Shown: one piece after another, positions 43,094 to 53,054 of the stretch
Layout of the letters: the number at the start of each line of letters is the position of its first letter
Position numbering within the stretch: the first letter of the stretch is position 1
Source of the DNA: Paramuribaculum sp.
Lineage (GTDB): Bacteria > Bacteroidota > Bacteroidia > Bacteroidales > Muribaculaceae
Length of the DNA stretch: 64,000 nt
Direction of reading: 5' to 3'
Assembly (NCBI GenBank): GCA_022511125.1
Contig: JAFLSD010000004.1
Location: 149,345 to 213,344, forward strand
The notes under the pieces: generated by a model
The model's database searches: none
What the model was told of the DNA's origin: nothing
The model's input: only the letters and a program-made list of their open reading frames with translations
Program-made: the position numbers and the translations under genes

Positions 43094-43951
43094 TTATTTT
43101 AAATAGTTTATATGGTAATTGGCTAATGCTTCGATGGGGGACTGTAACACGATAGATACCTCTAAACGATTGTCATCCATTACTTTTCTCAACACGTGTT
43201 GGAAGGAATGAGCTATTGAACCCACAAATCCAACAGGCAACGGTGACTTCTTGATAAGTTGCATTACGTTTCTTTTCACGAAACAATCAAACGACTGATA
43301 AATAATATTCTGTATTTCTGAAGACTGACGGTTCTCTCGCGCGAACATTGCGAAGGAAGCGATATATCTGTTGGCGTCCGTCTCTTCATAGACACGCGAT
43401 AAGATGCCGTCTTTATCAGTACCGGCAAATTCAAAGAACGAAGCAGTGAGTTTCGACGATAATAAACCTTTGAGCGCGTCGGAGATTATGCGCTTACCAA
43501 TAAATGACCCTGAACCCTCATCTCCCAGAATGTAACCTAAAGGAGGAACCGAATTTGTTATCTGGCCACCGGATTCGGGGCTGTAAAGACAAGCGTTTGA
43601 ACCGGTACCGATGATGCAAGCGACGCCTGGAGAATTTCCGAAAAGTGCTCTTGCTGCACCGAGAAGATCATTATTTACATCTATTTCAGCTTCAGGAAAG
43701 AACTTTTGAAGTGCAGCGGCTATTGCCGACCGCTGTTCTTCTGTTCTGCATCCGGCGGCATAAAAACAGATGTCGTTGATCGTATCACTCATGAAATCTA
43801 TCGGAATAGATGATTTTATTTTCATCTCATATTCCGACGTCGGTGTCAATGAAAAATTGATGCCTGAATTTTTTCTGAATGATATGTTACCTTTTCTGTC
43901 TATCCGCGCCCAGTCAATTGTTGTGGCACCGCAATCTGCTATTATCATCAT
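43094..43951 (-). CDS. BadF/BadG-type ATPase, N-acetylglucosamine kinase-like
   Basis: Protein of 285 residues of the ASKHA fold: phosphate 1 loop IIADCGATTIDWARID, adenosine-side IIGTGSNACLY, and LGYILGDEGSGSFIGKRI, a motif specific to BadF/NagK-like kinases. It probably phosphorylates an amino sugar such as N-acetylglucosamine; 2-hydroxyacyl-CoA dehydratase activation is the other known role of the fold and unlikely, as no cluster cysteines are seen. It lies 4 bp after the patatin gene. Confidence 0.82.
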   Translation of the reverse strand: MMIIADCGATTIDWARIDRKGNISFRKNSGINFSLTPTSEYEMKIKSSIPIDFMSDTINDICFYAAGCRTEEQRSAIAAALQKFFPEAEIDVNNDLLGAARALFGNSPGVACIIGTGSNACLYSPESGGQITNSVPPLGYILGDEGSGSFIGKRIISDALKGLLSSKLTASFFEFAGTDKDGILSRVYEETDANRYIASFAMFARENRQSSEIQNIIYQSFDCFVKRNVMQLIKKSPLPVGFVGSIAHSFQHVLRKVMDDNRLEVSIVLQSPIEALANYHINYLK

Positions 43952-43955
43952 TTTG

Positions 43956-46262
43956 TTAACGTAAAAAGCGTGGAGCTAACATAAATATACCCAGAGAGAT
44001 ACCGAAATTCCAATTCTTCTTAGGATAAGAAAGATAATTCCCGTACGCGCTAAGAGTCCCGAATGGAAGACTTATCACGAACGCAGTCTCTCCGAAAAAT
44101 CTTGTCTTTGAGAATGTTTTTCCGTATGACGCCGTCCCGTCAGAATTCTCAATTATGCTTTTGAACGGCGCGAATGCATGGAATGTCCCTCTCAATTGCA
44201 CCATAGATCCCATCTTCCATACCGGTGTTAATCCGGCCGTGGCGAATGAATTAGCTCTGAAAGCAGGATTAAATGAGTTGTAGGATGATGGAGTTGGATT
44301 AAACGAAGGTGCTAACACAATAGTGGATGCGTATGAAGATTGAAGTTTTCTTGTAGATGCCAGGACATTGACTTCCGCACCGAGTGAGAATGACTTTCCA
44401 ATAGCGAAAAATTGATTGTAATTTATTTCAATCTGGCCGAATGTGACATTCTTATTTTCGGCCGACAATGAGTTGCTTTCCGAGGGTTTGAATTTGTATC
44501 GTCCTGTAGCTCCTATTAATGTGGTCTTAATATTTTTACCTTCTGTAGGATAATGGATGTTGTCAAGAGTGTTCAATTCATAACGAATTAAAAATTCCGA
44601 TAGATTTCGTGTCGTTCTGTCACGTTTTATCTTTGAATAATCAAGTTCGGAAGAGGGAAAGAACCGTTCCTGGATATGACCTATTCCGGGTCCGAAGTCT
44701 ATTCTTCCTGATTTTCCTGCTGCAAACGAATATTGAATCCTGACAAATGCTTCCATATCGGTTAAGAAAGTAGGAACTTTGTCCTTGAAGAATAAGATAT
44801 CGCTTTCATAGAATTTTTGTCGGGATGCCACAGCCTGAAGTCTTAAAGCCGACGGAATTGCAGTTCGTATGTTGATTCTGGCGTTAAGAAGCCCCGCCAT
44901 ATAGCTTTGGCCTAACCATGCATTTAAATCTGTAGTTAATGCATTATGCTGAAAGGTGTTATAACCTACAGAGAGAAAAAGCATTGAAGCTGTAGAAGAC
45001 GAGAGATAGCCTCCGAAACCGAATTTGAAATGATCTTTAACATCAGCTATCAAATCAAGATGAAAAAGCCCCGTGGAATAATCGGGTACCGCCGTGGGAA
45101 TGAGGTTCTCCAGTTTCCCCGGCGTTATTGCCCTGTAATATGCGTCTTTTGCTTTTTCTATACCGAATGTGTCTTTTCTGTCTTTCGTGAAGAGATACTT
45201 GATATAAGAATTTTCTGATGGCTTTGCCCCCGTCACTGAAACGGAATTAAAGACGACTTTCGGAGTTTTTGCCTTGAATTCCTTTCTCTTTTTATCGCGT
45301 ACCGATGACGGTGTTCTCGAAGTTACTCTGCTTTTTATCGAATCCATCATGGCTATAGCTGTATTATAACCGATTTGGTATATTGTGTCAGCTTTATCCC
45401 ATTCCAGCACACCGAACATTCTCACCGGAACATTCATGCTCGGCCCCCACTCCTTAGGCAGATCGTAATCGTTATTCTGGATTATCATATCTTCCAATTG
45501 TTGAAACATATCGTTACGTTGTGGCTTTTTGTCTGGCCCCGATACATTGCTGCCTATCATTATATCAGGATGAAAATCCGAATGCATCACATCGAATGGA
45601 TAATTATCGTATATGCCACCGTCATAAACTAATACTGAATCAATTTCAATCGGACGGAAAACTAAAGGGAACGTCATAGAAGCTCTGATTGCATCTCCCA
45701 GCTGGCCTGAAGAAAGTACGATCTTATGTTTAGCATAGACATCTGATGTCACCGTTCGCAATGGTACGAAAAGCCGGTCGAAATTACCACCGCATTGTGC
45801 GGTAAAAGGTGCAAAAAGCTCAAGAAAAGCAAAGTTCATCGGCAAAGGATTTATTAGACTTGTCGGCAAGATTGCAGGAGAGTTGCCTTTTCCGTTATTC
45901 CCAACGTTAAGCTTTACGAGAGCAGGAGAGGGGTCTTCTCTATCGAAATAATATTCAAGTTTTGGGTTGATTTTTCCCGACGACCATTCTGCGAAGCCCG
46001 GTGATTTTATCAGAGCTAACATCTCTTCCGGAGTATATCCGCACGCATATAGGCCTCCGATTATTGCCCCCATTGATGTGCCGGTTATATAATCTATTGG
46101 AATATCGTTCTCTTCCAAAGCTTTGATTACGCCTATATGTGCTATACCTTTTGCTCCACCACCGGAAAGCACTAAACCGACTGACTGTTTTTTCTGTGAG
46201 AAAGTCGGTAATATTACACAACACATTAAGAAAATAGATATGAAATGCCTCAGAACTCTCAT
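43956..46262 (-). CDS. Patatin-like phospholipase with outer-membrane beta-barrel
   Basis: Protein of 768 residues: signal peptide (to about residue 22), a patatin domain with VLSGGGAKGIAHIGV as oxyanion loop, nucleophile GTSMG (Ser63) and VYDGGIYDN (Asp214), then a POTRA-like segment and a C-terminal beta-barrel (from about residue 420) resembling surface-antigen D15/Omp85 domains. This is the PlpD-type layout of self-associated type V phospholipases. Lipid substrate unknown. First gene of the operon with the kinase and serB. Confidence 0.9.
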   Translation of the reverse strand: MRVLRHFISIFLMCCVILPTFSQKKQSVGLVLSGGGAKGIAHIGVIKALEENDIPIDYITGTSMGAIIGGLYACGYTPEEMLALIKSPGFAEWSSGKINPKLEYYFDREDPSPALVKLNVGNNGKGNSPAILPTSLINPLPMNFAFLELFAPFTAQCGGNFDRLFVPLRTVTSDVYAKHKIVLSSGQLGDAIRASMTFPLVFRPIEIDSVLVYDGGIYDNYPFDVMHSDFHPDIMIGSNVSGPDKKPQRNDMFQQLEDMIIQNNDYDLPKEWGPSMNVPVRMFGVLEWDKADTIYQIGYNTAIAMMDSIKSRVTSRTPSSVRDKKRKEFKAKTPKVVFNSVSVTGAKPSENSYIKYLFTKDRKDTFGIEKAKDAYYRAITPGKLENLIPTAVPDYSTGLFHLDLIADVKDHFKFGFGGYLSSSTASMLFLSVGYNTFQHNALTTDLNAWLGQSYMAGLLNARINIRTAIPSALRLQAVASRQKFYESDILFFKDKVPTFLTDMEAFVRIQYSFAAGKSGRIDFGPGIGHIQERFFPSSELDYSKIKRDRTTRNLSEFLIRYELNTLDNIHYPTEGKNIKTTLIGATGRYKFKPSESNSLSAENKNVTFGQIEINYNQFFAIGKSFSLGAEVNVLASTRKLQSSYASTIVLAPSFNPTPSSYNSFNPAFRANSFATAGLTPVWKMGSMVQLRGTFHAFAPFKSIIENSDGTASYGKTFSKTRFFGETAFVISLPFGTLSAYGNYLSYPKKNWNFGISLGIFMLAPRFLR

Positions 46263-46337
46263 AAATTACAGCTTAAAAATATAAAAACTGACTATAGAAG
46301 CTATATCAAGAGTAGTCGATATTTAAAAACTCTTTGT

Positions 46338-46345
46338 TAACTTTG
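46338..46345 (+). promoter_or_regulatory. -7 promoter box for the Lrp/AsnC regulator
   Basis: TAACTTTG fits TAnnTTTG, about 54 bp before the regulator ATG. It lies 6 bp from an opposing box for the patatin operon. Confidence 0.6.
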
Positions 46346-46351
46346 TCATCG

Positions 46352-46359
46352 CAAAAGTA
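46352..46359 (-). promoter_or_regulatory. -7 promoter box for the patatin-kinase-serB operon
   Basis: Minus-strand TACTTTTG fits TAnnTTTG, about 90 bp before the patatin start codon, pointing toward and overlapping the start region of the Lrp promoter. Confidence 0.5.
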
Positions 46360-46398
46360 ATAAATTATAGGAAAAATAAGTAATAATACAGTTAAATT

Positions 46399-46869
46399 AT
46401 GAGCAGGCAACAATTTGACAGCCTTGACAGCAAGATTTTACAGATGCTATCACAAAACGCCAGGATCCCATTTCTTGAAATTGCCCGCGAATGCAATGTC
46501 TCGGGTGCCGCTATCCATCAACGGATACAAAAACTTACAGCATCCGGAGTGATACAAGGTTTTAATACTTTAATTGATCCGGCTTCACTCGGCTATGAAA
46601 CTTGTGCGTATATAGGTTTCTTTTTGAACGAACCCTCTAATTTCGATAATGTCGTAGAGCAACTGAAAACGATTCCGGAAATTGTAGAATGCCATTATAC
46701 GACAGGAAAATACGATCTGTTGATAAAACTTTATGCAAAAAATAATGCCCATCTGCTTGAGATCATTCACGGCCCATTACAAAGTATCGGATCAGGCAGA
46801 ACCGAAACGCTGATATCTTTCAAACAGGAATTCATGCGTCAGGTTCCCATTAACGAAGACCATGATTGA
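46399..46869 (+). CDS. Lrp/AsnC family transcriptional regulator
   Basis: Protein of 156 residues: N-terminal winged helix (LDSKILQMLSQNARIPFLEIA, then VSGAAIHQRIQKL) and a C-terminal RAM/ACT domain (ECHYTTGKYDLLIKLY). Members bind DNA as octamers and respond to amino acids such as leucine. It is transcribed toward leuA, 114 bp away, and divergently from the patatin operon, so it may control leu genes, the patatin operon or itself; this is inference. Confidence 0.92.
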   Translation: MSRQQFDSLDSKILQMLSQNARIPFLEIARECNVSGAAIHQRIQKLTASGVIQGFNTLIDPASLGYETCAYIGFFLNEPSNFDNVVEQLKTIPEIVECHYTTGKYDLLIKLYAKNNAHLLEIIHGPLQSIGSGRTETLISFKQEFMRQVPINEDHD

Positions 46870-46930
46870 GATTTAAAGTTTATGAGGGGTTTTTAATTCT
46901 AAAATGGTTGAAAATAGCCGTTAAAAGTAT

Positions 46931-46938
46931 TAACTTTG
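46931..46938 (+). promoter_or_regulatory. -7 promoter box for the leu operon
   Basis: TAACTTTG fits TAnnTTTG, 46 bp before the leuA ATG. The leader is too short for a leucine-codon attenuator. Confidence 0.65.
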
Positions 46939-46983
46939 CAATATACAAAAGAATTATACACATAGAAAATAACTTAACGAAGA

Positions 46984-48480
46984 ATGAGTGACAGATTATT
47001 TATATTTGACACGACGCTAAGAGATGGCGAACAAGTCCCGGGCTGCCAATTGAATACGGTAGAAAAGATTGAAGTAGCGAGACTTCTTGAAGAATTGGGA
47101 GTCGATGTAATAGAAGCCGGATTCCCGGTGTCAAGTCCGGGCGATTTCAATTCGGTGATGGAAATAAGTAAAGCTGTCACATGGCCGACTATATGCGCTT
47201 TGACAAGGGCTGTGGAAAATGACATCAAAATAGCTGCCGAAGCGTTGAAATATGCCCGACACAAAAGAATACACACAGGCATTGGTACGAGCGACTACCA
47301 TATCAAATATAAGTTCAATTCAACTCGCGAAGAGATAATTGAAAGAGCGGTTGCATGTGTGAGTTATGCCAAAAAGTTTGTAGAAGACGTGCAGTTCTAC
47401 GCCGAAGATGCAGGAAGAACGGATAATGAGTATCTTGCTCGTGTGATTGAAGCGGTCATAAAAGCTGGAGCTACCGTAGTCAATATTCCAGACACGACAG
47501 GGTATTGCTTGCCTGGAGAGTTCGGCGATAAGATAAAATATCTGATGGAGCATGTTGACGGCATTCATAAGGTGACGATCGCAACTCATTGCCATAACGA
47601 CCTCGGTATGGCTACGGCCAACACAATCTCCGGTATTCTGAACGGAGCGAGACAGGCAGAAGTGACGATAAATGGTATTGGCGAACGAGCCGGCAACACA
47701 TCCTTGGAAGAGGTCGTGATGATATTCCGTTCTCACAAGGAACTTGGAATCGACACCAACATCAACTCCACTAAGTTGAGCGGAGCAAGTCGTATGGTCA
47801 GTTCATTGATGAATATGCCGGTTCAACCGAACAAAGCTATTGTCGGAAGAAACGCTTTCGCTCACTCAAGTGGTATCCATCAGGACGGTGTGCTGAAAAA
47901 TCGTGAAAGCTATGAAATTATTGATCCTAAAGATGTTGGCATAGATGAAAATTCCATCGTCCTGACTGCTCGAAGTGGCAGGGCTGCTCTTAAGCATCGT
48001 CTACACGTTTTGGGTGTCGATCTCAATAAAGAAGCTTTAGACAAAGCCTATGACGCCTTCTTGAAATTAGCCGACAGAAAAAAAGAAATCAACGACGATG
48101 ATGTCCTGATGTTGGCCGGCAAACATCATACAGCTAACCACAGGATTAAACTGGATTATCTTCAGGTTAGTTCGGGAGTTGGCATTCGTTCAGTCGCAAG
48201 TGTCGGGCTTGATATTGCAGGCGAAAAATTTGAAGCGTGTGCATCAGGTAACGGTCCGGTAGATGCCGCGATATCAGCCATCAAAGTTATAATTCGACGC
48301 ACGATGCTCGTTAAAGAGTTCCTCATTCAGGCAATCAACAAGGGCAGCAATGATATCGGTAAGGTACATATGACTGTGGAACACGACGGACAGCAATATT
48401 ATGGTTTCTCGGCTAATACCGACATTATTGCGGCAAGTGCCGAAGCATTTGTAGACGCTATAAACAAATTTGTAAGATAA
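46984..48480 (+). CDS. leuA: 2-isopropylmalate synthase LeuA
   Basis: Protein of 498 residues. The HMGL-like TIM barrel has [10 protein letters not shown] (metal Asp9, Arg13) and the THCHND metal motif (His202, His204); [15 protein letters not shown] follows. A linker and the C-terminal LeuA allosteric domain ([20 protein letters not shown]) are present, so leucine feedback is expected. It condenses acetyl-CoA with 2-oxoisovalerate, the first step of leucine synthesis. First gene of leuACDB. Confidence 0.96.
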   Translation: MSDRLFIFDTTLRDGEQVPGCQLNTVEKIEVARLLEELGVDVIEAGFPVSSPGDFNSVMEISKAVTWPTICALTRAVENDIKIAAEALKYARHKRIHTGIGTSDYHIKYKFNSTREEIIERAVACVSYAKKFVEDVQFYAEDAGRTDNEYLARVIEAVIKAGATVVNIPDTTGYCLPGEFGDKIKYLMEHVDGIHKVTIATHCHNDLGMATANTISGILNGARQAEVTINGIGERAGNTSLEEVVMIFRSHKELGIDTNINSTKLSGASRMVSSLMNMPVQPNKAIVGRNAFAHSSGIHQDGVLKNRESYEIIDPKDVGIDENSIVLTARSGRAALKHRLHVLGVDLNKEALDKAYDAFLKLADRKKEINDDDVLMLAGKHHTANHRIKLDYLQVSSGVGIRSVASVGLDIAGEKFEACASGNGPVDAAISAIKVIIRRTMLVKEFLIQAINKGSNDIGKVHMTVEHDGQQYYGFSANTDIIAASAEAFVDAINKFVR

Positions 48481-48486
48481 TTAATT

Positions 48487-49875
48487 ATGGGAAAAACTCT
48501 TTTCGATAAGATATGGGATTCACATACAGTGAATGACATAGAGGGAGGACCTTCTCAAATCTATATTGACTGTCATTATTGTCATGAAGTTACGAGCCCA
48601 CAGGCTTTCACCGGTTTGAGAAATAGAGGATTAAATGTGTTCAGACCCAACCGCACGTTCTGTGCGCCTGATCATAATACGCCCACTAAAAATCAAGATA
48701 AACCAATTGCTGATCCGGTATCGGCCAACGCCGTGGCAACTCTCACTAAAAACGCTGAAGATTTTGGTTTGAAGTTATTTCCTCTGGGAGATAAAAAAAA
48801 CGGCATTATTCATGTTATTGGACCCGAACATGGACTTACACTCCCGGGTAAAACCATCGTTTGCGGCGACAGTCATACTTCTACGCATGGGGCCTTCGGG
48901 GCTGTGGCTTTCGGTATAGGAACATCGGAAGTAGAGATGGTTTTGGCTACACAGTGCATTCTTCAACCGAAACCCAAAACCATGCGAATCAATATCGAAG
49001 GAAAGCTTAACCAAGGAGTAGGAGCGAAAGATATCGCTCTTTATCTCATCTCAAAACTTACTACGGGAGGAGCTACCGGTTATTTCGTAGAATATGCGGG
49101 TGAAGCGGTTCGTAATCTTTCGATGGAAGAACGAATGACACTATGCAATCTTTCTATAGAGATGGGTGCACGTGGAGGCATGATAGCTCCTGATGAAACT
49201 ACTTATGAATATATCAAAGGTAGAGAATACGCACCAAAGGGCGAGGAATGGGAAAAGGCATTGGACTATTGGCGTAGTTTGCCGAGTGATTCCGATGCCG
49301 TATTCGATCGTGAAATAACGTTTAACGCCGAGGATATTGAGCCGATGGTTACTTTCGGTACTAATCCTGGTATGGGCATGGGGATAAGTCAGAAAATCCC
49401 AGCACCTCCGGCTGATGAAGCTGCAAAAAAATCTTTTGATAAAGCTTTGGAATATATGGGCTTTCAATCAGGTCAAAGTCTGGAAGGAGTGCCTGTCGAT
49501 TATGTATTCTTAGGCAGTTGTACCAACGGGCGGACCGAAGATTTCAGACAGTTCGCAAAGTATGTGAAAGGTAAGCACAAAGCAGAAAATGTAACAGCAT
49601 GGCTCGTTCCGGGTTCATGGTCGGTTATAGAAAATTTGAAAAAGGAAGGAATAGATGTCATACTAAAGGAGGCCGGTTTTGAATTGAGAGAACCTGGATG
49701 TTCGGCATGTCTTGCCATGAACGAAGATAAAGTTCCTTCAGGGGAATTATGCGTTTCCACATCCAACAGAAATTTTGAAGGTCGGCAAGGACCTGGCGCG
49801 AGGACTGTATTGGCGGGTCCGTTGGTTGCAGCAGCAGCAGCTGTCAATGGTGTTATTTCAGACCCACGTAAATAA
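48487..49875 (+). CDS. leuC: 3-isopropylmalate dehydratase large subunit LeuC
   Basis: Protein of 462 residues of the aconitase family. Iron-sulfur ligands are Cys345 (FLGSCTNGR), Cys405 and Cys408 ([11 protein letters not shown]). [13 protein letters not shown] and [15 protein letters not shown] are also present. With LeuD it isomerises 2- to 3-isopropylmalate. It starts 6 bp after leuA. Confidence 0.97.
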   Translation: MGKTLFDKIWDSHTVNDIEGGPSQIYIDCHYCHEVTSPQAFTGLRNRGLNVFRPNRTFCAPDHNTPTKNQDKPIADPVSANAVATLTKNAEDFGLKLFPLGDKKNGIIHVIGPEHGLTLPGKTIVCGDSHTSTHGAFGAVAFGIGTSEVEMVLATQCILQPKPKTMRINIEGKLNQGVGAKDIALYLISKLTTGGATGYFVEYAGEAVRNLSMEERMTLCNLSIEMGARGGMIAPDETTYEYIKGREYAPKGEEWEKALDYWRSLPSDSDAVFDREITFNAEDIEPMVTFGTNPGMGMGISQKIPAPPADEAAKKSFDKALEYMGFQSGQSLEGVPVDYVFLGSCTNGRTEDFRQFAKYVKGKHKAENVTAWLVPGSWSVIENLKKEGIDVILKEAGFELREPGCSACLAMNEDKVPSGELCVSTSNRNFEGRQGPGARTVLAGPLVAAAAAVNGVISDPRK

Positions 49876-49895
49876 TTGAAGATAAAAAGTCAAAT

Positions 49896-50489
49896 ATGAA
49901 TCCTACTTTTACGACAATTACATCGAGTTGTGTGCCTCTTCCTATGGAGAATATAGACACCGATCAGATTATACCGGCCCGTTTTTTGAAAGCAACGGAT
50001 CGTGAAGGTTTCGGTGAAAACTTGTTCAGGGATTGGCGTTACGATAATGAAGGAAACCCCAAAAAAGATTTTGTTCTTAATAATCCTAAATATAGCGGCT
50101 GTATATTAGTGGCTGGCAAGAATTTCGGATGTGGTTCCAGCCGAGAACATGCTGCTTGGGCTATAGCAGATTATGGATTTCGTGTCGTCATCTCAAGTTT
50201 TTTCGCTGATATCCATAAAAATAACGAACTGAATAATTTTGTTCTTCCCGTCGTTGTGACAGAAGGTTTTCTACAAGAGTTATTCGCTTCCATTGAAAAG
50301 GATGAAAACACCCAGGTAAAAGTTGATCTGATAAATCAAACGGTAGAGAATTTATCGACTGGTTCGAAAGAATCGTTTGATATAAATCCCTATAAAAAAC
50401 AATGTTTGATAGACGGATTGGACGATATCGGTTATCTTCTCTCAAGAAAAGAAGATATAGAGAAATTTGAAAAAGAGAACAACAAGTAA
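49896..50489 (+). CDS. leuD: 3-isopropylmalate dehydratase small subunit LeuD
   Basis: Protein of 197 residues with [14 protein letters not shown] near the start and [15 protein letters not shown] in the swivel domain, the substrate-binding loop of the aconitase small subunit. It completes the dehydratase with LeuC, 20 bp upstream. Normal length. Confidence 0.97.
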   Translation: MNPTFTTITSSCVPLPMENIDTDQIIPARFLKATDREGFGENLFRDWRYDNEGNPKKDFVLNNPKYSGCILVAGKNFGCGSSREHAAWAIADYGFRVVISSFFADIHKNNELNNFVLPVVVTEGFLQELFASIEKDENTQVKVDLINQTVENLSTGSKESFDINPYKKQCLIDGLDDIGYLLSRKEDIEKFEKENNK

Positions 50490-50499
50490 ATAGACACTT

Positions 50500-51561
50500 A
50501 TGAAACTTAAAATAGCTGTTTTGCCTGGCGACGGCATTGGACCGGAAATATCGGTTCAAGGCGTAAATGTTATAAAAGCGATCTGCAATAAATTCCATCA
50601 CGATGTTTCGTTTGAAACGGCATTAGTTGGAGCTGCGGCAATAGACGCTACTGGTAATCCCTTCCCGGAGGAAACATATGTCATCTGCAAAGAGGCAGAT
50701 GCGGTATTTTTCTCCGCAGTCGGAGACTTGAGATTCGACAACAGTCCGGATGCAAAAGTTAGACCGGAACAAGGTCTTCTTGCAATGAGAAAAAAATTGG
50801 GACTCTATGCCAATATCCGACCCATTGAAACATTCGATTGTCTGATTCATAAATCGCCATTGAAAGAAAGTTTCGTTAAAGGAGCTGACTTCATCTGTAT
50901 TCGAGAACTGACCGGAGGTATGTATTTCGGTGAAAAATCCGAAGGCGATGACAAAGCTTATGATGTATGTATCTACAGTCGTGGTGAAGTGTCAAGAATA
51001 CTGGAGGTGGCTTATAAATATGCCCGGATGCGCAAACGGCATCTTACGGTTGTAGACAAGGCTAATGTTCTCGCATCATCAAGATTATGGCGCAAAACGG
51101 CGAAAGAAATGGCGAGCCGATATCCTGATATTGAAACGGACTTTATGTATGTAGACAATGCATCCATGAGTATCATACAAAATCCTTGCTTCTTCGATGT
51201 TATTGTCACGGAAAACACGTTCGGGGATATTCTTACGGATGAAGCAAGCGTTATAACCGGTTCGATGGGGTTGCTGCCATCGGCATCAATTGGCGAAGGC
51301 ACTCCCGTTTTCGAACCGATTCATGGCTCATGGCCCCAAGCTGCCGGCAAGAATATTGCAAATCCTTTAGCACAGATATTGAGCGCGGCAATGATGTTTG
51401 AATATTTTGGCTTATCTGAAGAAGGCCGGTTAATTCGAGAAGCGGTGAATGCATCTTTGGACGAAGGTATCCGTACACCCGACATTTCCGAAAATCCTGA
51501 TTCCGTCTATGGGACAAAAGAAGTCGGGGAGTGGATTGTTTCATATATCGAGAGAAGATAA
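50500..51561 (+). CDS. leuB: 3-isopropylmalate dehydrogenase LeuB
   Basis: Protein of 353 residues: [12 protein letters not shown] at the start, [21 protein letters not shown], the YVDNASM segment and [25 protein letters not shown] with metal-binding aspartates, then FEPIHGSWP. It oxidises and decarboxylates 3-isopropylmalate with NAD+. It follows leuD by 10 bp and precedes a GH125 gene by 9 bp. Confidence 0.97.
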   Translation: MKLKIAVLPGDGIGPEISVQGVNVIKAICNKFHHDVSFETALVGAAAIDATGNPFPEETYVICKEADAVFFSAVGDLRFDNSPDAKVRPEQGLLAMRKKLGLYANIRPIETFDCLIHKSPLKESFVKGADFICIRELTGGMYFGEKSEGDDKAYDVCIYSRGEVSRILEVAYKYARMRKRHLTVVDKANVLASSRLWRKTAKEMASRYPDIETDFMYVDNASMSIIQNPCFFDVIVTENTFGDILTDEASVITGSMGLLPSASIGEGTPVFEPIHGSWPQAAGKNIANPLAQILSAAMMFEYFGLSEEGRLIREAVNASLDEGIRTPDISENPDSVYGTKEVGEWIVSYIERR

Positions 51562-51570
51562 TCTAATCCA

Positions 51571-53028
51571 ATGAAGAAATTATTGACCTGTCTGTTGTTT
51601 TTAGCCGGATGCACGGGAATTTATGCCATTGACCTGAGTTGCCCCTCAGACAATACCGATTTATCTGTAGTAAGAACAATCTCCGGAAAAAGACCTGCGA
51701 TCCAAAATCGTCTATTCCGGTCAAAAGCGGTGGAAGAAACCATTCAGAAGGTCAAAGGGATGCTAAAGAATCAGAAATTGGGTGAAATGTTTGAAATATG
51801 TTTTCCCAATACCATTGATACGACTGTTCATTTCAAAGTAGACACTGTCACAGGGTTACCCGATACTTTCGTATATACCGGTGATATCCCGGCAATGTGG
51901 CTGAGAGATTCCAGTGCACAAGTCTGGCCTTATCTTTTGCTTGTAAATGAAGATCCCGAACTAAAAGAAATGATTAAGGGAGTCATAATAAGGCAATTGA
52001 AATGCATTTTAATAGATCCGTATGCTAATGCTTTCAACGACGGACCGACTGGAGGTGAATGGCAAAGCGACTTTACTAAGATGCAGCCTGAACTCCACGA
52101 AAGGAAATGGGAAATCGACTCTTTGTGTTATCCTCTTCGTCTGATTTATGAATATTGGAAAAAAACAGGCGACACGTCGATATTTGAAATTGACGAATGG
52201 CCCGCAGCTGTCGATCTTATCCTTCAGACTTTTAAGGAACAACAGCGCAAAGAAGACAAGAAAGGACCTTATCGTTTTCTGAGAAAAACCGACCGTGCGC
52301 TCGACACACTCAACAATGTCGGCTGGGGGGCACCTGTCAGCGGTTGTGGCTTGATTGTATCGTCTTTCAGACCTTCTGACGATGCCACGACATTTCAATA
52401 CCTCGTTCCTTCAAACTTTTTCGCCGTTACTTCTCTTAGGAAGGCTGCTGAAATTCTTGAACAGATCAACCATGACTCTGATCGGACGCAAGCTTGCCGA
52501 TCACTGGCAGATGAGGTAGAGAACGCGTTGAAACAATACGCCACATACGAACACCCTGACTTCGGAACGATTTATGCATATGAAGTAGACGGATTCGGCA
52601 ATCGCTTGCTGATGGACGATGCGAATGTCCCGTCCCTGCTCGCTATGCCTTATCTGGGCGATGTAGATCAGGACGATCCTATCTATCAGAATACACGGAA
52701 ATTGGTCTGGAGTGAAAATAATCCATATTTTTTTAAAGGAGAAGCAGGTGAGGGGATTGGCGGACCTCATGTTGGCTATGACATGGCTTGGCCTATGAGC
52801 ATAATGATGAAGGCATTCACCTCCACAGATGATCAGGAAATTAAAGATTGCATAGTGATGCTGATGAACACTGATGCCGGAACAGGCTTTATGCACGAAT
52901 CGTTTAACGTGAACGATGCATCGCAATATACAAGAGACTGGTTCGCATGGCAGAACACTCTATTCGGAGAACTCATCCTGACTCTGATTGCCGACGGCAA
53001 GCTTGACCTTCTCAACTCCATAGAATAA
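51571..53028 (+). CDS. GH125 exo-alpha-1,6-mannosidase-like (exported)
   Basis: Protein of 485 residues. The N-terminus KKLLTCLLFLAGC has a lipobox (Cys15), so it may be a lipoprotein; cleavage after YA-I at residue 19 is the alternative. GH125 motifs: GDIPAMWLRDSSAQVWPYL, the GPTGGEWQ segment, GWGAPVSGCGLIVSSFRPSDDA, and GPHVGYDMAWPMSIMMKA. Known members are metal-independent exo-alpha-1,6-mannosidases acting on N-glycan cores or mannan. It sits 9 bp behind leuB, an odd partner for a biosynthetic operon. Confidence 0.9.
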   Translation: MKKLLTCLLFLAGCTGIYAIDLSCPSDNTDLSVVRTISGKRPAIQNRLFRSKAVEETIQKVKGMLKNQKLGEMFEICFPNTIDTTVHFKVDTVTGLPDTFVYTGDIPAMWLRDSSAQVWPYLLLVNEDPELKEMIKGVIIRQLKCILIDPYANAFNDGPTGGEWQSDFTKMQPELHERKWEIDSLCYPLRLIYEYWKKTGDTSIFEIDEWPAAVDLILQTFKEQQRKEDKKGPYRFLRKTDRALDTLNNVGWGAPVSGCGLIVSSFRPSDDATTFQYLVPSNFFAVTSLRKAAEILEQINHDSDRTQACRSLADEVENALKQYATYEHPDFGTIYAYEVDGFGNRLLMDDANVPSLLAMPYLGDVDQDDPIYQNTRKLVWSENNPYFFKGEAGEGIGGPHVGYDMAWPMSIMMKAFTSTDDQEIKDCIVMLMNTDAGTGFMHESFNVNDASQYTRDWFAWQNTLFGELILTLIADGKLDLLNSIE

Positions 53029-53054
53029 ACATTCTGTATAAACAAGGTTTTAGA

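Noticed and set aside
46870-46983. Leucine leader peptide or attenuator before leuA
   Set aside because: The -7 box lies only 46 bp from the ATG, leaving no room for a leader peptide and alternative hairpins.
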